Under the pieces are notes generated by a model, which saw only the letters and a program-made list of their open reading frames with translations, did no database searches and had not been told where the DNA came from. Shown here in pieces: positions 1 to 5,696 of a stretch of DNA of 11,039 bases (position 1 is the stretch's first letter; the number at the start of each line of letters is the position of its first letter). The position numbers were made by a program, and so were the translations under genes. Source of the stretch: Candidatus Doudnabacteria bacterium (lineage in GTDB: Bacteria > Patescibacteriota > Doudnabacteria > UBA920 > O2-02-FULL-48-8); assembly GCA_016207695.1 (NCBI GenBank), contig JACQPC010000055.1, positions 1 to 11,039 of the forward strand. Reading direction: 5' to 3'.

Positions 1-248
1 AGCCTGGAGACATAATGCACATCCCCAGTACGGCTTTCCGGCAAATCGTGGACCAAAGCCATTTTGAGAATCTTTTCGTAATTGGTCACCCCCTCATATT
101 TGGCAATAATTAAACTCAACCACATCACACGATAGGTATGTTCTGTGGTTGAGGCAAACTCCGGGGACAACATCTGCACCCAGGTTCGGTTAACGAACCT
201 AAATGCGCCTATTTCGTATAAAAGCTCTAAATCACGCTTGAGGCTCAT
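1..248 (-). CDS. HD-domain hydrolase, YfbR/HDDC2-like 5'-nucleotidase (N-terminal part, runs off window)
   Basis: Only the first 82 codons are present; the gene continues past position 1. The ATG at 248 opens a frame beginning MSLKRDLELLYEIGAF. The metal-binding signature of the HD superfamily is visible: His37 in TTEHTYR, the His67-Asp68 pair in ALVHDLPES, and Glu71, followed by a GDV segment. This spacing and the LVHDxxE context match the YfbR/HDDC2 group, whose studied members dephosphorylate deoxynucleoside 5'-monophosphates. The substrate here is inferred from family only. The start overlaps the 3' end of the preceding membrane-protein gene by 17 bases and has no well-placed Shine-Dalgarno sequence, so its translation is probably coupled. 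The protein should be cytoplasmic, as no signal or membrane segment is seen in the visible part. Confidence 0.82.
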   Translation of the reverse strand, partial: MSLKRDLELLYEIGAFRFVNRTWVQMLSPEFASTTEHTYRVMWLSLIIAKYEGVTNYEKILKMALVHDLPESRTGDVHYVSR

Positions 249-957
249 TGGTCTGTGGTATTTCCTGTGGTACGGACTTAATTTCCTTTAAATTCTTATA
301 TAACATGACTTCATAGATCACAAAAAGGGGGCCTAAAAACAAGCTCAAAATCCCGGTAACAATGTCATTTACCACGGGGTTTTGCTTAAATATTATCGTC
401 AATGGGATATAGATAGCGCCAAAAATTATCGCGGCCGCAAAAAGCCGAGAAAAAACTTGGCCAAAAAATCCTTTTACCAACTCACGACTTGATTTAAGAG
501 CCTCCCAGCCTCGGAGCTTCTCATCCAAAAGAATAATTGGGGCAAATGCATACCAGATCGAGAAAATTATTCCAGGAATTATTAAAAGAATAATTCCGGC
601 AATCACGATCAAGCCCACCATAAAACTTATGAACAACACAGCGCCAATCTTGTCTACAGTGGAGGAAAAAAGATTTCCCAATGATTGACCTGGTGTAAGT
701 GCCTCACTTAACAAGGCCAACTCTCCCCACAAGCTAATAAAAACCACGATAATCGCGCCAACTAGAAATCCGACTCCGGTCCACGGTGTTAATGGCGCAT
801 CAGTTTCAGCACTTGGAAAAGACCTTGACGCCAAACTAGGAATTACACTAACTACTGTAAGCAGCAAAGCAATGACAAAAAAGGTTTTGAAATTGGCCTT
901 AAATAATTCCCAAGACTGCTTGATCAACTCGCCCACTGGCAGAAGTTTTTGATTCAT
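232..957 (-). CDS. Polytopic membrane protein, YciC-like / glycerophosphodiester-phosphodiesterase membrane-domain style
   Basis: This 241-residue protein is dominated by hydrophobic segments at about residues 24-42, 62-85, 103-135 (probably two spans), 168-190 and 198-218. Its short N-terminus (GELIKQSWELFKANF) and the central stretch around 126-168 (IIPGIIFSIWYAFAP, then LLDEKLRGWEALKSSRELVKG) fit the recurring pattern of YciC/DUF975-like membrane proteins: PGI, an aromatic run, an acidic DE, then a W/L-rich SxELVKG helix. No catalytic motif is visible and the function is unknown. The C-terminal tail after residue 222 is polar and proline-rich, probably cytoplasmic. The ATG at 957 lies only five bases after the CCA end of tRNA-Gly, so there is no room for a leader with a Shine-Dalgarno site. 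It is likely transcribed from the tRNA promoter. Confidence 0.75.
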   Translation of the reverse strand: MNQKLLPVGELIKQSWELFKANFKTFFVIALLLTVVSVIPSLASRSFPSAETDAPLTPWTGVGFLVGAIIVVFISLWGELALLSEALTPGQSLGNLFSSTVDKIGAVLFISFMVGLIVIAGIILLIIPGIIFSIWYAFAPIILLDEKLRGWEALKSSRELVKGFFGQVFSRLFAAAIIFGAIYIPLTIIFKQNPVVNDIVTGILSLFLGPLFVIYEVMLYKNLKEIKSVPQEIPQTNEPQA

Positions 958-962
958 ATTTT

Positions 963-1036
963 TGGAGCAGGATACCGGAATCGAACCGGCACCTCAACCT
1001 TGGGAAGGTTGCATACTACCACTATACTAATCCTGC
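963..1036 (-). tRNA. tRNA-Gly, anticodon CCC, CCA end encoded
   Basis: The 74-base minus-strand transcript folds as a full cloverleaf. The acceptor stem is GCAGGAT with ATCCTGC. The D arm is GTAT/GTAT (two G-U wobbles) with an AGTGGTA loop. The anticodon stem is CAACC/GGTTG around the loop TTCCCAA, giving anticodon CCC, which reads GGG. A four-base variable region follows, then T stem GCCGG/CCGGT with loop TTCGATT. The discriminator is T, and the terminal CCA is encoded (963-965). A consensus-like promoter lies just upstream, and a coding region starts five bases downstream. A 93-codon reading frame across this interval is an artefact of the tRNA. Confidence 0.97.
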
Positions 1037-1049
1037 CAAAGGTTATGTA

Positions 1050-1078
1050 ATTATAGCTTTTAACGTATAATTTGCCAA
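1050..1078 (-). promoter_or_regulatory. Sigma70-type promoter for tRNA-Gly and downstream genes
   Basis: On the minus strand, TTGGCA (1078-1073, 5 of 6 to the consensus -35) is followed by exactly 17 bases and then TATAAT (1055-1050, perfect -10). Transcription would begin near 1043, giving a leader of about seven bases before the mature tRNA 5' end at 1036. The -35 box and most of the spacer lie inside the last codons of the parvulin gene, whose stop codon is at 1062-1060. Both hexamers and the spacing are read directly; promoter activity is inferred. Confidence 0.75.
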
Positions 1079-1866
1079 ACGCGAACATTTGCAGTCTGGC
1101 TTGCCAGCCATTCGACAAAACCAGAACTCTCAATAAGGATGTGCTTGGCGTGCCATTTGGTAACCCCGTCAACTTCCGCAGTTTCAACAGGATAGATAAT
1201 GTGATAGCCCAGGCGGCTGACAACAATTTGATCAAACACTTGCCCCTGCGGGGCAGAAATAATTTTGTTTTCTAACTCCGGCAAAATGTCCCCACGCTCA
1301 AAAAATCCCATATCGCCGCCGAACTGGCCTGTTATTTTATCATCACTCTCCGCCTTGGCGATACTCTCAAAATCCGTGCCGTTTTTTATGCGCCTTAAAA
1401 TGTCATCTGCCTTGTTTGAGTTGCGGTCAGAATAATATTTCACAGCAAGCTGAGCCTTAATCGCCGAAGACAAAACCACAAGACGGTCAAAATCCCATTT
1501 AATGTCGTTAAGCTCTTCTTGCTTGTGTTTGGTCAAAAAAACTTTCTCTTGCGATTGCTGGACAGCTGCGGGAAAAACGCCAAGATTTTTTGCTAGTGCT
1601 TGGGCTTTTAATTGCGCAATCAGCTGATTTCTTGCTGCTGCGAAACCAATATTTGGATCAAGACCAAAAGCTATCGCTTGATGCTGATTATGGTCATAGA
1701 TTGAAACCATTGTGTTGCCGACAAAAAAAGCTGGGTAGATTTTTTTGAAAAAGACGCTTACCGGATCAGCAGAAGCCGTGCCATAAGCTAAAAATAACGA
1801 TAATAATATAACAGTAACGATCACAATAACAACCAAAACTAGTTTTGGAAGAAATAATTTATCCAT
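1060..1866 (-). CDS. Membrane-anchored peptidyl-prolyl isomerase, parvulin (SurA/PrsA-like foldase)
   Basis: The 268-residue protein begins with a single uncleaved-looking hydrophobic helix (about residues 8-28), then a helical region (about 60-145) resembling the SurA_N/PrsA chaperone part, and then a parvulin domain (about 150-226). Diagnostic parvulin elements are NGTDFESIAKAESDD, GGDMGFFERG, and the closing LGYHII. The canonical opening strand (usually an ARHILV-type motif) is not where expected, before the helix at 153-161. Instead WHAKHILIE occurs after the domain at 239-246, followed by a short FVEWL...VRVWQI tail. The expected role is folding of extracytoplasmic proteins. The start overlaps the ftsB-like gene by 28 bases and lacks an obvious Shine-Dalgarno sequence. 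The stop lies 23 bases before the tRNA gene, and its last codons contain the tRNA promoter. Confidence 0.85.
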   Translation of the reverse strand: MDKLFLPKLVLVVIVIVTVILLSLFLAYGTASADPVSVFFKKIYPAFFVGNTMVSIYDHNQHQAIAFGLDPNIGFAAARNQLIAQLKAQALAKNLGVFPAAVQQSQEKVFLTKHKQEELNDIKWDFDRLVVLSSAIKAQLAVKYYSDRNSNKADDILRRIKNGTDFESIAKAESDDKITGQFGGDMGFFERGDILPELENKIISAPQGQVFDQIVVSRLGYHIIYPVETAEVDGVTKWHAKHILIESSGFVEWLASQTANVRVWQIIR

Positions 1867-2201
1867 TTTCTGGGATTAGAAATTTTTTCAGTATTTGATT
1901 GCGCCGAATCCAAGTCTTCGATCTTAGGCAGGACCACGACGTGCTCACCTTCTTTTTTTAGATTAAGCTGTTCCCTGGCTTGTCGCTCTTTATAAGTGTC
2001 AGTCTTAAGATAGTTAATTAGTTCGGCCAACTCGGCATTTTCCTTGCTGATTTTATCGGACTGCTCTTGCAATTTATCAATTTCGCTTTCGACATCACTT
2101 TTCTGCGACATTAACTTGATCGCAATCACTAAAACAAAAATCAATCCTAGGATCAAAACAGCTGTGCCAATCTTTGACTGCAAAAAATCCTGAACGCTCA
2201 T
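1839..2201 (-). CDS. Septum formation initiator family protein (FtsB/DivIC-like)
   Basis: This 120-residue protein has the classic FtsB/DivIC layout. A short cytoplasmic N-terminus is followed by one transmembrane helix (about 11-30) and then a charged heptad-like coiled coil (about 33-66). Next comes the family motif region YKERQAREQLNLKKEGEHVV (70-89), ending in VLP. FtsB/DivIC acts in the divisome as a bitopic partner of FtsL and FtsQ/DivIB, helping to activate FtsW and its transpeptidase. The C-terminal tail ends NPRKWINYFF, outside the core domain. The ATG overlaps the stop of the upstream micro-ORF in an ATGA arrangement, and its 3' end overlaps the parvulin gene by 28 bases. FtsB and DivIC cannot be told apart from sequence alone, so no symbol is assigned. 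Confidence 0.88.
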   Translation of the reverse strand: MSVQDFLQSKIGTAVLILGLIFVLVIAIKLMSQKSDVESEIDKLQEQSDKISKENAELAELINYLKTDTYKERQAREQLNLKKEGEHVVVLPKIEDLDSAQSNTEKISNPRKWINYFFQN

Positions 2202-2299
2202 AGATATAGCAAAGGAATTAACGTAAATAGTATCATGCCAAGAATCATGACAACCGCGATTACAATCCAGATTTTTTGCAGTTTTTTTCGGTCTCTCAT
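2198..2299 (-). CDS. 33-residue single-span membrane micro-protein between lepA and the ftsB-like gene
   Basis: This small ORF starts with MRDRKKLQKIW, then has a hydrophobic helix (about residues 10-31, IVIAVVMILGMILFTLIPLL) and ends YL. Both ends are joined by four-base ATGA overlaps: its ATG overlaps the lepA TGA (2299-2296) and its TGA overlaps the ATG of the ftsB-like gene (2201-2198). Removing it would leave the only sizeable gap (about 95 bases) in an otherwise gapless operon. A positively charged N-terminus before the helix predicts N-in topology. I do not recognise the family with certainty. The overall shape recalls Firmicute miniproteins such as Prli42 or DUF4044 proteins, but this is resemblance in design only. 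Confidence 0.75.
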   Translation of the reverse strand: MRDRKKLQKIWIVIAVVMILGMILFTLIPLLYL

Positions 2300-4068
2300 T
2301 TCTTTAATATCGCCAAAAATGCTTCTTGTGGAATGTCGACTGACCCGATTCTTTTAAGGCGTTTCTTGCCCTTCTTCTGCCTTTCCAAAAGCTTCATCTT
2401 TCTGGTCACATCCCCGCCATACAGCCCTTTGGTCACATCTTTTCGCATAGCCGGAATGGTTTCGCGGGCGATAATTTTGCCGCCAATCGCGGCTTGCACC
2501 GCGATTTCAAACTGCTGCCTAGGAATGAGGCTTTTAAGTTTTTCGGCCAAGGCCCGACCTTCTTTTTCCGCTGCTTCGCGGGCAACAATCATTGACAGTG
2601 CGTCAACTTTTTCTCCGGCAACTAGGATATCGAGCTTTACCAAATCTGCCGCGAGAAAATCTATAAGCTCATAGTTCAGCGAGGCATATCCAGAAGAGAT
2701 GCTCTTAATCTTATCATAAAAATCAATAATGATGTTGGCAAGCGGCAATTCGGCCTTAATCAACACGCGATCATTGCTTAGGTAGTCCATGTTTTTATAT
2801 AAGCCTCGCCGGCTGGTGACAAGTTCCATGATCCCTCCAATATATTTTTGCGGAACCAAAATCTCCACCATGACCCACGGCTCCTCAATTGAATCGAATC
2901 TCGAAGGATCCGGCAATTCTGCCGGCGTATGAATGATACTAACTTTACCATCTTTCATTTTGACTCTATATTCCACAGAAGGCGCTGTCAGCACTAAATT
3001 CAGCCCATACTCGCGCGAAAGCCGCTCCTGGACAATATCCATATGCAAAAGCCCTAAAAAGCCTGTGCGGAAGCCAAACCCGAGCGCTGGGATATTTTCA
3101 GGCTCAAACTCCAAAGCCGCATCATTTAACTTTAGTTTTTCAATCGCATCCCGCAGGATCGGATAGTCGTCTCCCGAAGTCGGAAAAATACTGGCATAAA
3201 CCATTGGTTTAATTTGTTTATAACCGGGTAGTGGCTCTACTGCAATACGTGACAGTATTACAGTATCGCCGACTCGGGCTTTTCGGACATCTCGCAAACC
3301 TGTAACTATATAGCCTACCTCGCCGGTTTGTAAATCTTTAGCGGGAAAAAACTTAGGCTTGAAAAATCCAACTTCCAAGGCTTCGGCCGCAGTCTTCGTT
3401 CTGAGCATCTCGATTTTACCTCCCTTTGAGATAAATCCATCAACAACCCGGACAAACACCACTACTCCGCGGTGCTGATCATATGTTGAATCAAAAATCA
3501 GGGCTCTTAAAGGCTCAACGGATGAGCCGTTGGGGGGCGGAATCTTTTGCACGACCGTTTCCAGGATTTTTTCCACTCCTTCGCCGGTTTTTCCGGAGGC
3601 AAACAAAATTTCATCACGGTTAAATCCGAAGGCCTTAATCATCTCATCAGCGGTCTTCTCCCGGTCCGAATTTGGAAGATCAATCTTATTCACCACCGGA
3701 ATAATTTTAAGATTATGCTGCTGCGCCAGGTGCACATTGGCCAAAGTCTGCGCCTCAATTCCTTGCGTGGAGTCAACAACTAAAATTGCTCCCTCACATG
3801 CCGCGAGTGAGCGGCTTACCTCGTAGGTAAAATCAACATGCCCAGGGGTATCTATCAAATTAAGAATATAGCCTTGCCATTCCATTCGAACCGGCTGCAA
3901 CTTAATAGTAATCCCGCGCTCGCGCTCCAGATCCATGGTATCCAAAAGCTGTTCCTTCATTTGCCGCTTTTCTACCGTGCCAGTCAATTCCAAAAACCGA
4001 TCAGCCAGCGTGGATTTGCCGTGATCAATGTGCGCGATAATGCAGAAGTTTCGAATTTTGTCTTGCAC
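2296..4068 (-). CDS. lepA: Elongation factor 4 (LepA GTPase)
   Basis: LepA is a ribosome-associated translational GTPase reported to act in back-translocation or in initiation and 30S biogenesis. From the chosen start the protein has 590 residues, normal for the family (about 600). GTPase motifs are all present: G1 AHIDHGKS (12-19), G2 RGIT (51-54), G3 DTPGH (73-77), G4 NKID (127-130) and G5 SGK (158-160). The LepA-specific C-terminal region is intact (KGLYGGDVTRKMKLL, GKKRLK, and PQEAFLAIL near the end). I chose GTG at 4068 because GGAG sits six bases upstream and the family normally starts just before IRNFxIIAHIDHGKS. A longer frame from GTG at 4089 overlaps murJ and has no ribosome-binding site. 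The chosen start is two bases after the murJ stop. Its location inside a cell-wall/division operon is unusual. Confidence 0.95.
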   Translation of the reverse strand: MQDKIRNFCIIAHIDHGKSTLADRFLELTGTVEKRQMKEQLLDTMDLERERGITIKLQPVRMEWQGYILNLIDTPGHVDFTYEVSRSLAACEGAILVVDSTQGIEAQTLANVHLAQQHNLKIIPVVNKIDLPNSDREKTADEMIKAFGFNRDEILFASGKTGEGVEKILETVVQKIPPPNGSSVEPLRALIFDSTYDQHRGVVVFVRVVDGFISKGGKIEMLRTKTAAEALEVGFFKPKFFPAKDLQTGEVGYIVTGLRDVRKARVGDTVILSRIAVEPLPGYKQIKPMVYASIFPTSGDDYPILRDAIEKLKLNDAALEFEPENIPALGFGFRTGFLGLLHMDIVQERLSREYGLNLVLTAPSVEYRVKMKDGKVSIIHTPAELPDPSRFDSIEEPWVMVEILVPQKYIGGIMELVTSRRGLYKNMDYLSNDRVLIKAELPLANIIIDFYDKIKSISSGYASLNYELIDFLAADLVKLDILVAGEKVDALSMIVAREAAEKEGRALAEKLKSLIPRQQFEIAVQAAIGGKIIARETIPAMRKDVTKGLYGGDVTRKMKLLERQKKGKKRLKRIGSVDIPQEAFLAILKK

Positions 4069-4078
4069 GTTTAGCTCC
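4069..4078 (-). promoter_or_regulatory. Ribosome-binding site deciding the lepA start
   Basis: GGAG (4078-4075) is followed by six bases and GTG at 4068. The spacer contains the murJ stop codon TAA (4073-4071), so stop and start are two bases apart. No such site precedes the alternative upstream GTG at 4089. Confidence 0.7.
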
Positions 4079-5681
4079 AAATATCCCACAAAATGTTAAA
4101 TGGCCGGATAAACTTGCTTCCAAGGCCTCGCAAAAGTTTAACTAAATTGCGAACTTCCGGCAAGTTGAGCACGAAACCGCTTGCGAGGAACACTGCAATC
4201 CCCGCAATCCCCGCTCCTGCTGTTTGAATCAATATTCCCAAATATGTCCGCATATTGACAAGGGGTGCTATGACTGATAATGAAGCGTATGCGGCGGCCG
4301 CAGCAATAATAGCAGCGATAATAATTTTGAGGCTTGCTATAATCAAATACTCGTCATGCAGATCACCGAGCTTGCGATGCAGCTCCACAGTCAGCAAGAC
4401 CAAATTGACAATGGTCGCGATGGAAAACGCCATGGCCATGCCTGGCACTCCAAATCGCCCGACCAAAAAATATGCGGCAACGATATTTAGAATGATCGTG
4501 ATAAGCCCGATGATCACCGGAATTTGAGTGTTGTGCCGAGCATAAAACGCCCTCGAAAAAAGCGGAATTAAAGCCTGGGCAAAAAGTGAGATTGAGAATA
4601 AGCCCACGGTTAAAGAAACTAGTTTGGTATCAGCAAAAGTGAAATTGGTATTCTGACCTATGCCCAAAATCAAACGGACAATCTGGGCGCGCATAATTAG
4701 CATTAGGGTTGAGAGGGGGATCATAAAAAATAAAATCTGGACTGTGGTGTGCGCAATAACATCTTTGAAAGCTCTTTCGTCATTCTTATTAAATAGATCG
4801 GATAATAAAGGAAACACGGCTATGGCAATCGAAATCGCAAAGATGCTTAAGAAAACCGACTGTAAATTGTTGGCATAATAAAACGCAGATAGCGAGCCAG
4901 TTGCTAGGTATGAGCCGAAGAAAGTGGCAACCAATAAAGTCACCTGGCCTGTTCCCATAGAAAAAACCCTGGGCCAATAAAGCCGCCAAAATTTTATAAA
5001 ACCCGGGTGCATGTAATTTAGGATTGGATGATAATGAAATCCCAAGGAAAAAAGCTGCGGCAATTGCACGGCAAAATGCAAGAAAGCCCCGATCACAACG
5101 CCTAAAGCCAGACCGGGAGCGCCCATTATAGGATAGAGCCACACAGCGCCTAAAATTATTGAAAGATTATAAACCACCGGAGCTACGGAAACCAAGGCAA
5201 ATCTTTTATAAGTATTCAACATGCTGGAAACAATTGACGAGAGAGTAAGAAAGACCGGGGAGGCCAAAAAAACCATGGTAAAAACCTTGGTCAATTCCCT
5301 TGATTCGCCCCTTAATCCTGGCGCTATAATCGTGATTAGCTGATCAAGAAAAATAAGGGCTACTGCGCACAAGGCCAAAATGCCGATCAGAGTGGCATTT
5401 AGAATGCTGGAGGCGAGCTTGTCCGCCTCCTCCCTGTCTTTCATCAGATACTGCGAAAAAATCGGTATGAACGCCACGGAAAAAGTTCCCAGAATCAGCA
5501 GATTAAAAATAAAATCCGGTACCCGAAAAGCGGCAAAATAGGCGTCAATCACGACTGATGTCCCAAAATTGTGGGAGAAGATGGCGTCACGCGCCAACCC
5601 CAAAATCTTAGCCAAAAGAGAAAAAACCGCGATAATCACGGTTGCCTTGCCAACGTAATGATTTTCGGCTTTAACGCTCAT
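4071..5681 (-). CDS. murJ: MurJ/MviN-type lipid II flippase (MOP superfamily)
   Basis: MurJ moves lipid II across the cytoplasmic membrane for peptidoglycan synthesis. The 536-residue protein has the length and about 14 hydrophobic spans expected. It keeps the family signature ILGLARD, DAYFAAFRVPDF and the YYANNL...FPLL segment aligning with E. coli YYADRL...LPSL. By that alignment only R24 (here R31) and D39 (D46) are retained. R18 is K25, R52 is F59, E57 is L64, and D269-R270 are N271-N272. The cavity charge pattern is therefore altered. I start at ATG 5681, two bases after the previous stop, with GGAG 11 bases upstream. A GTG at 5711 would add ten residues inside the DUF4012 gene. It sits between ftsW/DUF4012 and lepA, consistent with an envelope operon. 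Substrate is inferred from family and context. Confidence 0.9.
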   Translation of the reverse strand: MSVKAENHYVGKATVIIAVFSLLAKILGLARDAIFSHNFGTSVVIDAYFAAFRVPDFIFNLLILGTFSVAFIPIFSQYLMKDREEADKLASSILNATLIGILALCAVALIFLDQLITIIAPGLRGESRELTKVFTMVFLASPVFLTLSSIVSSMLNTYKRFALVSVAPVVYNLSIILGAVWLYPIMGAPGLALGVVIGAFLHFAVQLPQLFSLGFHYHPILNYMHPGFIKFWRLYWPRVFSMGTGQVTLLVATFFGSYLATGSLSAFYYANNLQSVFLSIFAISIAIAVFPLLSDLFNKNDERAFKDVIAHTTVQILFFMIPLSTLMLIMRAQIVRLILGIGQNTNFTFADTKLVSLTVGLFSISLFAQALIPLFSRAFYARHNTQIPVIIGLITIILNIVAAYFLVGRFGVPGMAMAFSIATIVNLVLLTVELHRKLGDLHDEYLIIASLKIIIAAIIAAAAAYASLSVIAPLVNMRTYLGILIQTAGAGIAGIAVFLASGFVLNLPEVRNLVKLLRGLGSKFIRPFNILWDIWS

Positions 5682-5696
5682 TATTATTGTTTCTCC
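5682..5696 (-). promoter_or_regulatory. Ribosome-binding site for murJ
   Basis: GGAG (5696-5693) lies 11 bases before the ATG at 5681, within the last codons of the DUF4012 gene. The spacing is on the long side but the site favours ATG 5681 over the upstream GTG at 5711. Confidence 0.55.

Noticed and set aside
1037..1059. Possible intrinsic terminator between the parvulin gene and the tRNA
   Set aside because: The 23 bases form no stable hairpin followed by a T run; they are better explained as the promoter -10 region and leader.
954..1235. A 93-codon minus-strand reading frame spanning the tRNA
   Set aside because: It runs through the complete tRNA-Gly and the parvulin 3' end in another frame, and its peptide has no protein-like pattern.
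2276..4074. Several plus-strand reading frames of 77-132 codons opposite lepA
   Set aside because: They mirror the codon structure of lepA, have no ribosome-binding sites, and encode low-complexity Ser/Arg-rich peptides.
4280..4300. GC-rich palindromic run (GCGGCCGC) in murJ, with a similar one near 430
   Set aside because: Both are in coding sequence as Ala/Arg-type codons, are short, and have no flanking repeat or shared context.
4789..5142. A 117-codon minus-strand frame inside murJ, considered as a sign of frameshift
   Set aside because: The murJ frame is continuous across the interval with intact membrane segments; the alternative frame has no homology-like features.
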